Notes under the pieces: model-generated
The model's database searches: none
Told to the model about the DNA's origin: nothing
Seen by the model: only the letters and a program-made list of their open reading frames with translations
Assembly (NCBI GenBank): GCA_017961385.1
Contig: JAGCXJ010000104.1
Location: forward strand, 1 to 13,628
Origin: Lachnospiraceae bacterium
Lineage (GTDB): Bacteria; Bacillota; Clostridia; Lachnospirales; Lachnospiraceae
DNA length: 13,628 bases
Direction: 5' to 3'
Translations under genes and position numbers: made by a program
Part shown: in pieces, positions 1-8,600 of the stretch
Layout: each line of letters begins with the position of its first letter
How positions within the stretch are numbered: the first letter of the stretch is position 1

Positions 1-343
1 AAATGGCAAGTACAGTCACATAGCATAAACGGATCACTCTTTTATCGGAGCCGGGAAGTATCCTCGGATACTCTTTTATAAACGACCACAAAAGCGGCAG
101 TGTTGCTATGATCAGAGCCGTTATCCTGATAAGGACAGCCCACATCGTGGAATTGTTTGAGAATTTCTCGGAAACCTCTGTCCCGTACTGCCCAGTGCCT
201 ATAAGATATGCAAGGCCAAACGTCACCAGCTGGTTAAGATAATAGTAAACAAACTCAGGCGTAACTATGCTGAGTGACCTTGCAAACGAGTTCTTTAGCA
301 TATACGGAGTTTTTGTTATCCTGTTTTCAAGTGCTTTTATCAT
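1..343 (-). CDS. Partial membrane protein (N-terminal 114 residues), possibly CPBP-family intramembrane protease
   Basis: This leftward reading frame is open from an ATG at 343-341 to the window edge, so only the N-terminus is visible. It begins MIKALENRITKTPYMLKNSF. An AGGTG ribosome binding site (complement of 350-354) sits 6 bases before the ATG. The protein has a basic amphipathic start, a hydrophobic segment near residues 31-49 (around YYYLNQLVTFGLAYLIGTG), a second near 70-88 (around AVLIRITALIIATLPLLW), then a charged loop (KEYPRILPGSDKRV) and the start of a third. This layout resembles the N-terminal half of CPBP (Abi/CAAX-protease-like) membrane proteins of clostridia, but their diagnostic EExxxR and later histidine motifs would lie beyond the edge, so the family call is a guess. 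That it is a multi-pass membrane protein is fairly sure. It is divergent from thiT. Confidence 0.55.
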   Translation of the reverse strand, partial: MIKALENRITKTPYMLKNSFARSLSIVTPEFVYYYLNQLVTFGLAYLIGTGQYGTEVSEKFSNNSTMWAVLIRITALIIATLPLLWSFIKEYPRILPGSDKRVIRLCYVTVLAI

Positions 344-365
344 ATTTTTCACCTGTAAGTTTTTA

Positions 366-394
366 TTGACAACGCCTTTTAGCGGTACTATACT
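366..394 (+). promoter_or_regulatory. Sigma-A type promoter of the thiT-thiN unit
   Basis: A perfect -35 box TTGACA (366-371) is followed after exactly 17 bases by TATACT (389-394), one mismatch from the -10 consensus. Transcription would start near 401, about 15 bases before the TPP aptamer, so the whole riboswitch lies in the leader. This is the best promoter in the window. Confidence 0.85.
387..392 (-). promoter_or_regulatory. Possible -10 box of the leftward partial gene
   Basis: The complement of 387-392 reads TATAGT, five of six matches to the -10 consensus. It would place a start near 380 and give a leader of about 36 bases for the gene starting at 343. No good -35 box lies 16-18 bases upstream, so support is weak. 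If real, it overlaps the -10 box of the thiT promoter on the other strand. Confidence 0.2.
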
Positions 395-416
395 CTGAAT
401 CGTTAACCAAATATCA

Positions 417-500
417 CGCTAGGGGAGCATATGCTGAGATTGAGTTTTTAACTCTGACCCTCATAACTTGAACCGGGTAACTCCGGCGTAAGGAAGCATT
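417..500 (+). promoter_or_regulatory. TPP riboswitch aptamer (THI element)
   Basis: The conserved TPP-aptamer blocks occur in order: GGGG (422-425), a short AGCATATGCT hairpin, CTGAGA (434-439), a GAG/CTC hairpin (443-445 with 452-454), TGACCCT (455-461), CTTGAACC (468-475), the CCGG/CCGG arm and GGCGTAAGGAAGC (485-497). P2 forms between AGGG (421-424) and CCCT (458-461). A short P1 is possible between GCT (418-420) and AGC (495-497). Location and cargo agree: the downstream genes import thiamine and convert it to TPP. In known THI elements TPP binding lowers expression. The identification is firm. The exact outer boundaries are approximate. Confidence 0.95.
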
Positions 501-581
501 GACTGCAACATGCAGTTATTCTGTCCCCTCTGGGTGAATGATGACCGATTTGGGTCGTACTATTTTCCGGGAGGTTTTTTT
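501..581 (+). promoter_or_regulatory. Expression platform of the TPP riboswitch, probably translational
   Basis: After the aptamer comes a hairpin ACTGC/GCAGT (502-506 with 512-516). No U-run follows it, so it is not an intrinsic terminator. Bases CCTCT plus GG (527-534) can pair with CCGGGAGG (567-574), which contains the thiT ribosome binding site GGGAGG (569-574), with a smaller hairpin GACC/GGTC (543-546 with 553-556) inside. That stem would hide the ribosome binding site. TCCCCT (524-529) can instead pair with AGGGGA (421-426), which includes the 5' side of aptamer P2, and this would free it. The pairings are visible in the sequence. The on/off assignment is inferred. Confidence 0.6.
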
Positions 582-1400
582 ATGTCACAAACAACAAACA
601 TTTCAAATGCCAGAAAGATCACGGAAGCAGCCATAATGATCGCGCTTGCTACCGTTCTTTCACTCATCAAGCTGCTCGATCTGCCTTACGGCGGTTCAGT
701 CACCATAGCCAGCATGCTGCCGATTATGATAATCGCTTACCGTCACGGATTAAGATTCGGTCTGCTGACAGGCTTTGTATTCGGAATAATCCAGCAGCTT
801 TTAGGTCTTAATACGCTGTCATACGTCACATCATGGCAGTCGGTCGTAGCAGTTATCCTGCTTGACTATCTGATAGCATTCATGCTCCTTGGTCTTGGAG
901 GCGCTTTCAGAAATATTTCTTCACAGCAGCGAGGTCTTCTGTTCGGTTCCATCCTTGCATGTATCGCAAGATATATTTGTCATGTCATTTCAGGCGCGAC
1001 TGTCTGGGCCGGACTCTCTATCCCGACAAATGCAGCGCTTGCCTATTCAATCGGATACAATGCCACATACATGATCCCCGAGACGATAGTTACAGCTGTC
1101 GTTGCTTACTACATAGGATCGATGCTCGACTTTAGAAGCGATAACATCACTCAGTTAAGCAGATCTGAAAACAAAGGCATTTCTGTCCTTAAATGGATAG
1201 GCGGACTCATTGCAGCCTCTGCTCTGATATTCGATGTCAGGACAGTATTTTCAAATATCCAGAATGCAGAGACCGGTGAATTTGACGCAACGGGCTTTGC
1301 AAGTGTAAACTGGATATTGATAGCAGTTGTGAGCATTATTGCCATAGCAGCTGCGATCGTTCTTTTCTATCTTTCATCAAAGAAAAGCGAAAAAGAATAA
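582..1400 (+). CDS. thiT: ThiT, thiamine-specific S component of an ECF transporter, with C-terminal extension
   Basis: ThiT (YuaJ) is the membrane substrate-binding subunit for thiamine uptake. It works with the shared EcfA/EcfA'/EcfT module, which is not in this window. The start at 582 (MSQTTNISNARKITEAAIM) is set by GGGAGG at 569-574, 7 bases upstream. The earlier in-frame ATG at 510 lies in the riboswitch leader and has no ribosome binding site. The 272-residue protein shows about six membrane segments in its first 185 residues. His134, Trp142, Tyr155 and Asn160 match the spacing of the thiamine-contacting residues recalled from Lactococcus ThiT (His125, Trp133, Tyr146, Asn151). Asp95 probably takes the place of its acidic ligand. 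Residues about 186-272 form an extra tail with two more hydrophobic helices (about 203-218 and 243-264) and a lysine-rich end. The family is usually about 180-200 residues long. thiN follows after 22 bases. Confidence 0.93.
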   Translation: MSQTTNISNARKITEAAIMIALATVLSLIKLLDLPYGGSVTIASMLPIMIIAYRHGLRFGLLTGFVFGIIQQLLGLNTLSYVTSWQSVVAVILLDYLIAFMLLGLGGAFRNISSQQRGLLFGSILACIARYICHVISGATVWAGLSIPTNAALAYSIGYNATYMIPETIVTAVVAYYIGSMLDFRSDNITQLSRSENKGISVLKWIGGLIAASALIFDVRTVFSNIQNAETGEFDATGFASVNWILIAVVSIIAIAAAIVLFYLSSKKSEKE

Positions 1401-1422
1401 TGATCATATAAGGAGGATCCCT

Positions 1423-2046
1423 ATGAGTACGTGCCTTATCATATCGGGCGGAGATTTTTCTCCCATACCCGGAAAGATCGAATACGATTATGTCATTGCC
1501 TGCGATCACGGCTATGATCACGCAAGGACTCTCAAGATAAAGCCCGATCTCATAGTCGGAGACTTCGACTCCTGCTGCAGTGATGCTTCTGATTATGAAG
1601 ATATTCCTGTTCGCGAGTTTCCTTCCCATAAGGACGACAGCGACACGATGTTGGCTATCAGATACGCACTGTCTGCAGGATACAAGCACATAATCATAAG
1701 CTGTGCCCTGGGCGGACGTCTCGATCATACCCTGGCCAATATACAGTCCATGGCATTTGTTGCAAGCCACGGCGGAGAATGCGAGCTCATAAGCAAATCC
1801 GAGTATTTAAGGACATTTACGGGCGGCATGATATCTCTTCCCAGAAAGGACGGCTATTCCCTGTCAGTATATGCTCTTTCAGATCAGTGTACGAATGTGA
1901 GCATCACAGGCTCGGCATACGACTGCGAAGGCATCACGATATCCAATACATTCCCCCTGGGACTGAGCAATTACTGGAAAAGCGACAGAGTCACCGTAAA
2001 AATGTCTGACGGCATACTGCTCATAGTAGAATCTCTGTGTGCCTGA
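1423..2046 (+). CDS. thiN: Thiamine pyrophosphokinase
   Basis: This cytoplasmic enzyme transfers pyrophosphate from ATP to thiamine, giving TPP, so it completes salvage of thiamine brought in by ThiT. The 207 residues are a normal family length. Visible motifs in order are CDHG (27-30), the GDFDS block (46-50), KDDSDT (70-75), GGRLDH (97-102) and LSN (181-183). The acidic GDFDS and DSDT motifs are the expected metal and nucleotide-binding elements. The first half is the catalytic alpha/beta domain and the last roughly 80 residues the beta-rich thiamine-binding domain. An AGGAGG site at 1411-1416 lies 6 bases before the ATG. The gene follows thiT on the same strand with no terminator in the 22-base gap, so it shares the TPP-controlled transcript. 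Its stop is 2 bases from the stop of the converging addA. Confidence 0.95.
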   Translation: MSTCLIISGGDFSPIPGKIEYDYVIACDHGYDHARTLKIKPDLIVGDFDSCCSDASDYEDIPVREFPSHKDDSDTMLAIRYALSAGYKHIIISCALGGRLDHTLANIQSMAFVASHGGECELISKSEYLRTFTGGMISLPRKDGYSLSVYALSDQCTNVSITGSAYDCEGITISNTFPLGLSNYWKSDRVTVKMSDGILLIVESLCA

Positions 2047-2048
2047 TC

Positions 2049-5000
2049 TCACAGTATAACAGTCTCATTTAATGCAAATGAATATATGAGCTTTTGCTCA
2101 ACCTTCATTCCCGTTATCTTTTCAAGAGCTTCTCTGTAATAATCCAGCTGAAGCTCATATCTGTCTATAAGAGCCTGTTTTGATGAAACGGCATCTGTTT
2201 TATAATCCATCAACACTATTTTTCCATCCTCTACAAAAAAGGCATCAATTATACCCTGTATAAGAACGGTTTCCTCTTTCGGGAATTTATTGTTTAATCT
2301 GTCGGCGCTTATACCGAGTACGAACGGCTGCTCTAAACTGAGCTGACCTCTCTTGGCTGCCTTGCACATCCTGTTTCCAAGATCCGATAAAAGGAATGAT
2401 AACACCTTGTTTTTATCAACAAGCTCCGCATCAGCCCTGTCTATCCTCCTGCTTTCTATCTCACGTTCAATGACAGATGTGACAAAGTTTAGTTGACTGT
2501 CTCGGTCAAGTTCTTTTATATCGCAGCATGCTGCAAAATCAAACAATTCCATGACTCTGTGATATGCAGTTCCTCTGGCTGTCCCGCTCACTTTCTTTTC
2601 GTCTGATACAAATGTCGGAATGTATTTTTCGGGCTCATGCTCGCTAAAAAACTGCGCCGGAACATCTTCGATCTCGTTTGCCGAAAGCTTTTCCAAAATG
2701 GCATTCATCTTTAATTCGGAAACAGAAGTTTTTGTATAAAGCTGCTCAAGCTCCTTGTGTGGATATTTAAACGTGATTTTATTTTTAACCTCCCGCAATG
2801 ATCCGTTTGATAAAGTATCATCTGTGATCTTTTCAATGTCGTCACAAAGTCTGATCTTTCTTCTTTCTTTTGTGAGCCCTTCATTAACAGCTTCTTCTTC
2901 ATTTTCGTTAACCCCGATCACGCTCACTCTCACAGGCGATCTCTCATCAAGTGAAGAAAGCAGGGCGTCTAAAAAGCTCATAAAACCGCTCCTGACATGA
3001 TAGGGCAAAAGTCCGTTTTCATCCAGGATATCACCGAAATACTGCGCACGATACTTGTCAAGGAGCACGTCCGGATCCGATACGCATGCTGTCATTATCA
3101 GCTTTTCCTTGGCTCTTGTCATTGCAACATACAATACACGCAGCTCCTCTGCGATGCCGTCAAGCTTTATGCGCCTTGCAAGGGTGTTGTATCTCATGTC
3201 GCTGTGTTTAACGTTCTTTATAGTATCTACATACTCAAATGCAACGCCCAGCTGTCTCTCAAACAGCATCTTTGCTTTTGTATCCATCTGATTGAATCTC
3301 TTGGACAGGCCGCTTATTATGCATATCGGAAATTCAAGACCCTTAGACTTGTGGATGCTCATTATCCTTACTACGTCGGCTCTCTCATCGACCAGTGCGG
3401 ATTCACCGTAGTCTATCTCGTAGCTCTGTATCTCATTTATATATCTTATAAAGTGATACAGTCCCTTGAACGAGCCCCTCTCATACTGCTTGGCCTTTTC
3501 TATGAGCATGTATACATTAGCTCTTCGCTGATCCCCGTAGGGCAGTGACAGTATGTGATACATATATCCCGTCTCATCGATGATCTCTTCTATAAGCTCG
3601 TTGATCGGTGTATAGATGACCTTTTTCCTGTATCTGTCCAAAAAGTCCACAAATTGTGTGCTCTTTGATCTTATTTCTTCGCTTATCTTGTCCTGTTCCT
3701 TAAATTCTCCTTCAGATATCGCCTTTATCGCATCATAGAGTTCGCATTTAGATACAGATCTTACAAGAGCTATCTCCTCTTCTTCAAATCCGCCGAATAT
3801 TCCTGTCAGGACTCCGTAGAGCTCTATCTCGTTTCTGGGATTATCCAGTACCTGCAATAGGCATAGAATCTGTTTGATCTCCAAGGCTGAGAAATACCCC
3901 GTTTTTGATGAGATGAATGCAGGTATGGAATATCTTGCAAATACGCTTGCAAACACGTCATCCCAGCCCTTATTGCTCCTTAGAAGGACTACTATATCGC
4001 TGTATCTCGCGGGACGGATGCTGTCTTTGTCACAGATCATGTATTTACCCACAAGCTTATTTATCCTTTTTGCCACAAAGACCGCTTCCTGCTCTATCTT
4101 GCCTGTTAAGCCCTCTTCATACGGGATCAGATCAAGCTCAGTCGTATGATCCTGTCCTGTATCTTTGTATTCAGCCATGGCATGCAGTCTTGCATCCTCA
4201 TCATATGCGATATTTCCGAGGTCCTTGCCCATTATCCGTTTAAAGACGCAGTTTACGCTGTCAACGACTTCAACCCTGCTTCGGTAGTTGGCCGAAAGAT
4301 CTATACGGATATCATTAGGTGTATCTTTATAGGTCTCGTATTTTTCCATAAAGAGCTCGGGACAGGCTCTTCTGAAGCTGTATATGCTCTGCTTTACGTC
4401 TCCGACCATGAATCGGTTGAATCTTCCTATGCTCTCTCCCGATATGGATTCAAGTATCTTTTCCTGTACAAGGTTTGAATCCTGATATTCATCGACCATT
4501 ATCTCATCATACACATCCCTGTAATCCAGAGCACACCTTGTGGGGACATATTCATCGTTTTCCTTCTTAAGAAGTATCTTAAGCGCAAAGTGCTCCATAT
4601 CGGAAAAGTCTATGATCTTTCTTTTATGCTTTTCTTCCTCAAGCATGGCGTCATATCTTAGGAGCACATCGCATAAGGCATCAGTTACCTTTGCATTTGC
4701 TCTCATTCCCTTAAGGATCGCATCTGCGTTCATGCCAAAAAAGTTCTTTTTAAGATCGGCGATTATCTTTTTGACATTTTCACGTATGTCTTTTGCCTGA
4801 TCCTTGCTCTCTTCAGGCACATCAGAACTCTTCTTTGAGCTGAGTCTTGCAAAATCAGCCGCTTTGAGTCTCTCATAGTACTCGCTGTATGTCTGTGATC
4901 TGCCTATATGCTCAATAAGATCAAGGTCTGACAAGAACGCATCCTTATACATGAAGGCTCCGCCTGGGCTCTCTGTCGCCTCGATATTGTATCTTGTAAG

Positions 5001-5693
5001 GAATCGCGCCTCATCAAGCAGCTTGGTAGCATAGGACCTTAATTGTCTGCCCCATGCGCTGTCAAGTAGCCCAGACTCATCCGTACACTTGTAATCCTCT
5101 CTGCGTTCTTCGATATATTCCCTTACAAAGGGGTTGTTCCTGCTAACGCCGTAGGCATCTATTATTATCTCCTTAAGCGCCGTAAGACTGTTTCCTGTCG
5201 CGAACCTGTCGGCCAAAAGCCTTATCTTGTCCGCATCCTCTCCTTCAAACATCTCCTCTATAAGCTCATCGGCGATCTGAGCCTCCAAAAGCTTTATCTC
5301 CCCGGTCTCAGCTACTCTGAATGAAGGATCTATGCCGATATCGGCGAAATTGTTCCTTATCAGCGAAAGACAGAATCCGTGAATGGTGGATATCTGGGCA
5401 TTATGGATCAGAACAGCCTGTCTGTTAAGCTGCTCGTCATAGGGTTTCTCAAGAAGTGCATTCTCGATAGCATCTTCTATACGGCTTCTCATTTCCGATG
5501 CCGCAGCATCGGTATAGGTAAGCACGAGTATCCTGTCTATATCCACAGGATTATTCTCATCGGTGATCTTTTCTATGATCCTTTTGACGAGAACCGTTGT
5601 CTTTCCGCTTCCGGCGGCTGCGGATACGAGTATGTTCTTTTTTCTTGTATTGATAACACGAAGCTGTTCTTCAGAGTATGTTATCTCACCCAT
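2049..5693 (-). CDS. addA: AddA, helicase-nuclease subunit A of the AddAB (RexAB) complex
   Basis: AddA is the motor and 3'-strand nuclease of AddAB, the Bacillota counterpart of RecBCD. The complex resects double-strand breaks for RecA loading and also degrades linear foreign DNA. The 1214 residues carry the UvrD-type series: a Q-motif (YSEEQLRVI, 6-14), Walker A (AAAGSGKTT, 25-33, Lys31), motif Ia (LTYTDAAASEM, about 58-68), STIHGFC (about 101), Walker B (DEYQD, about 400), IHKSKGLEFP (about 778) and LYVAMTRAKEK (about 857). The C-terminal nuclease has GTAYHRVM (about 1043), EQPF (about 1121), QGIIDAFF and MDYKTD (about 1163). Nothing is missing and the length matches the family. The start overlaps the addB stop by 8 bases (ATGGGTGA), with a GGAGG site (complement of 5703-5707) 9 bases before the ATG inside addB. 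Stoichiometric, coupled translation is likely. Confidence 0.96.
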   Translation of the reverse strand: MGEITYSEEQLRVINTRKKNILVSAAAGSGKTTVLVKRIIEKITDENNPVDIDRILVLTYTDAAASEMRSRIEDAIENALLEKPYDEQLNRQAVLIHNAQISTIHGFCLSLIRNNFADIGIDPSFRVAETGEIKLLEAQIADELIEEMFEGEDADKIRLLADRFATGNSLTALKEIIIDAYGVSRNNPFVREYIEERREDYKCTDESGLLDSAWGRQLRSYATKLLDEARFLTRYNIEATESPGGAFMYKDAFLSDLDLIEHIGRSQTYSEYYERLKAADFARLSSKKSSDVPEESKDQAKDIRENVKKIIADLKKNFFGMNADAILKGMRANAKVTDALCDVLLRYDAMLEEEKHKRKIIDFSDMEHFALKILLKKENDEYVPTRCALDYRDVYDEIMVDEYQDSNLVQEKILESISGESIGRFNRFMVGDVKQSIYSFRRACPELFMEKYETYKDTPNDIRIDLSANYRSRVEVVDSVNCVFKRIMGKDLGNIAYDEDARLHAMAEYKDTGQDHTTELDLIPYEEGLTGKIEQEAVFVAKRINKLVGKYMICDKDSIRPARYSDIVVLLRSNKGWDDVFASVFARYSIPAFISSKTGYFSALEIKQILCLLQVLDNPRNEIELYGVLTGIFGGFEEEEIALVRSVSKCELYDAIKAISEGEFKEQDKISEEIRSKSTQFVDFLDRYRKKVIYTPINELIEEIIDETGYMYHILSLPYGDQRRANVYMLIEKAKQYERGSFKGLYHFIRYINEIQSYEIDYGESALVDERADVVRIMSIHKSKGLEFPICIISGLSKRFNQMDTKAKMLFERQLGVAFEYVDTIKNVKHSDMRYNTLARRIKLDGIAEELRVLYVAMTRAKEKLIMTACVSDPDVLLDKYRAQYFGDILDENGLLPYHVRSGFMSFLDALLSSLDERSPVRVSVIGVNENEEEAVNEGLTKERRKIRLCDDIEKITDDTLSNGSLREVKNKITFKYPHKELEQLYTKTSVSELKMNAILEKLSANEIEDVPAQFFSEHEPEKYIPTFVSDEKKVSGTARGTAYHRVMELFDFAACCDIKELDRDSQLNFVTSVIEREIESRRIDRADAELVDKNKVLSFLLSDLGNRMCKAAKRGQLSLEQPFVLGISADRLNNKFPKEETVLIQGIIDAFFVEDGKIVLMDYKTDAVSSKQALIDRYELQLDYYREALEKITGMKVEQKLIYSFALNETVIL

Positions 5694-8600
5694 TTATCTC
5701 AGCCTCCATATCCTGTCTCATCTTTGCAAGCAGCATATCATCATCTGCCTTTTTTAGCTGTTTCATCTCATAACCGTCAAGACGTTTGTCAAATCCGCAC
5801 ACTTTCTTATACGCACAGTACGTGCAGGAGTTCTTTCTCTCATCCTCTTTGATGGGATTTTTCGTGATCTTTCCCGATATGATATCATTGCCTATCTGTC
5901 TTAGCTTAAATTGAGCATAATCGCTCAAAAGGCGCATATTTTCGACATTCATGACAGATGAGGAACTGCTATAACTGCCGTTTTTATTAAATCCTAAATT
6001 AACTACATCGGATTTTCCGTCCTTTATTCCGGTTATTCCAAAGACATTTGTCGGATCGTCGTTAATAAGTCCCTTTGTCTTTAACGAATCCTTTATCATG
6101 CTGTTGATCTTGTCTTCGTCAGTCTCATTGTCGGCATCAACGGTATTGTCGGCAATCCTGTAGTATAAGAGAGCTCCCGGCAGTATCTGCCTGTCTTTAA
6201 AGCGCTTTGCGCTCTCCTTCATGCCCTCGCTCATATATACTACGAGCTGCAGCTGCAGCCCGTGGTAGAAGTTAAGGAGCGAAAAGTCCCTGTTTCCGGT
6301 CTTGTAGTCTATTACCTTTACATATACATTATCATCGCTCTCAAGCGTATCTATCCTGTCTATACGGCCGTTCAGCTCCATCTTTTCCTGCTTGTCAAGC
6401 GCGACATTTATCTCATCGAGGGTATCTATCCTCTTAAAGGGTATCTCGAGAGCCGAAACCTTGTACTGTCCTGCCCTTAGCTGATATGTCAGAACGTCTA
6501 TCGCCTTGTTTAAGACCCTGGACATCTTTTTGTATATGTATCTGTTTGCCTCATTCTCAAACAGGATGCTTCCCGAGTCTATCACGCTTTCTTCAAGCGC
6601 CTTGTTTATTATCTCTTCCGTCTCCTCAGGTGTCATATCGGTCCATGAAAGGCCGCGGTCTGCTACGCAGTTTCCGTATTTTTCGAGCACTTCATGGAAA
6701 ATGCTTCCCATATCCCTGTTATCGAGATCATAGGTCTCGCGTTCCTTTAAAGTAAGACCGTATCGCAAAAAGTATGAATAGGCACAGCCTGCAAACTGCT
6801 CCATCCTGCTTATTGACGCAAGCAGCCTCTCGCCGTATAGGATCCCTGCTATCTTTGCATCTATGTTCTCATCCCTGTAGCGGTAGAAACTGTTGTTTAT
6901 GAACATCTCAAGAAGATCTTTAGTGGCTCTGTCGCCAAGGGAGAGCATCAGCGATATCGCCTGCATGAGTTCATCCCTGTCATTTTCGTTAAGATCATGA
7001 TCGGCATATTCACGAAGCTTTGAGCATACATATTCCTTGAGATATGCCTCATTGCCGATATCCTTAAGCCTGTTATTCATATCCGGGCGTTTGACCTCGA
7101 GCTTAGGAAATATCTTTCTTATAACGGGAATGATGTAGGCGCATCTCATGCTCCTTCCCTCATTATCGACACTGCTGTATGACATATACAGCCTGTCTGA
7201 AGGCTTTACGAGATTGCTGTACATGTAAAAGCGCTGAATGAATATCTTCTGCCTTGGAGTCGGCGCCAGTTCAAGATCCATATCGTTTCCTGCAAGATAT
7301 TCGCGCTCCATATCGGAAAGTATGCTGCACTTTGAGCTCTTTCTGGGCACATAGCCGTCGTTCAATCCCAGGAAGAAGAGATATTTTACCGGCTTTAGTC
7401 TGCTTCTTTCCATGTCTCCGACTATTACCTTGTCAACACCCTGAGGGATCGTTCCTACGCTTATCTCCTCAAACCCGGCTTCAAGTATGTCTGAAAACTC
7501 CTCAAGAGTGATCTCCTCCTCGCCCAAAAGGCCGCATATCTGCTCTAAGAGCTCCATTGTCAGCCTGTATATCTGGGCATACTCTTTTTCCTTTGTAAAA
7601 TCGCCCATTTCCCTGAAGCCGTCCTCAAAGAGCTTTAAGCGTGAATACAGATCATTCTTTTCATAGCATTCATACAAGGCCCTGACATATACATTTGCCT
7701 TAAGCTTGCCTGAAGGCTTGATATCGGCGCTTAAAACAGGCTCTATGCTGTCGATCAGAGCCTCTCTTATCTTATTTATCCTGCCTGCCAGTTCTATATC
7801 TTTATCTGCGATATAGGATTCGTAGCGTTTTTTACCCTTAAGGCCAGTCTTTATGCAGAAATTTTCAAATATATCCGTATCATCGGGGTCAAATCCAGCT
7901 ATCCCGCTTCTTAAAAATCTGATAACACTGTCTCTGTCAAAGTTTTTCTGTATCATCCTAAGAAGGCTCTTAGTATACTCAACAAAGGGATTTAATACTA
8001 TAGCCCTTGTCTTATCTATATATACGGGTATATCAAAATCAGAAAAAGTCCTTAGGATATGATTCTCATAGCTTTCGATATTCCCCGTGATCACCGCCAT
8101 TTCGCGATACTGTGCGCCATTAAAGAGAAGCTCTCTTATATTCATCGCAAGATGTCTTACTTCATCCTCTGTATCAGCTGCTTCGTAAAGATCAAGCTCT
8201 TTAGGTATACCGGGATATGTATCAAAAGGATATCTGAACAGATTTCTTTCAAGATGCAAAAGCCCGGGCTTATCTGCAAAACGGTGATTCCTCTCACAGA
8301 TTATGTCCTTTTGTATCTCAATGTCATTATCTTTTGCTGCTTTAAACAGTGTCTCGTATGTCTTATAAGTCAGCGCGAAAAGCCCATCCTTGCCGTTTGC
8401 ATTCTTTTCAAGGGTGAGCGTTATATATACCGTGTCGCACAGCTTCATGAGAGCAGTCACTACTCTCATCTGTACCGGAGTAAAACCGGTAAATCCGTCA
8501 AATACGACCACACTGTCTTTTATCAGTTTGTATTCCTCGAGTTTTGCGGCAAGAAGATCCATTGATTCTTCTGTTGTTATATATGAATCCTTAATATAAT

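Noticed and set aside
443..454. TTTTTAAC in the riboswitch as a third copy of the 12-base repeat
   Set aside because: Only the AT-rich core matches, and it is explained as the loop of an aptamer hairpin.
510..581. In-frame upstream start giving a 296-residue ThiT
   Set aside because: This ATG lies in a hairpin loop of the riboswitch leader, has no ribosome binding site, and adds 24 residues unlike the family. GGGAGG before the ATG at 582 is decisive.
1336..1770. 144-residue minus-strand frame over the thiT-thiN junction
   Set aside because: It is a shadow of thiN, whose GDFDS, DSDT and GGRLDH motifs are read from the plus strand.
2087..2100. TGAGC-TTTT-GCTCA hairpin near the addA 3' end as a terminator
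   Set aside because: The stem is only 5 base pairs, lies inside addA coding sequence and is not followed by a U-run on either strand.
2755..4800. Plus-strand reading frames opposite addA (for example 2997-3548 and 4540-4800)
   Set aside because: They are antisense shadows of a well-supported gene, with low-complexity or unfamiliar products and no ribosome binding sites.
8059..8565. 168-residue plus-strand reading frame opposite addB
   Set aside because: addB has clear motifs at both ends and an intact frame through this stretch. The antisense product resembles no family I know.
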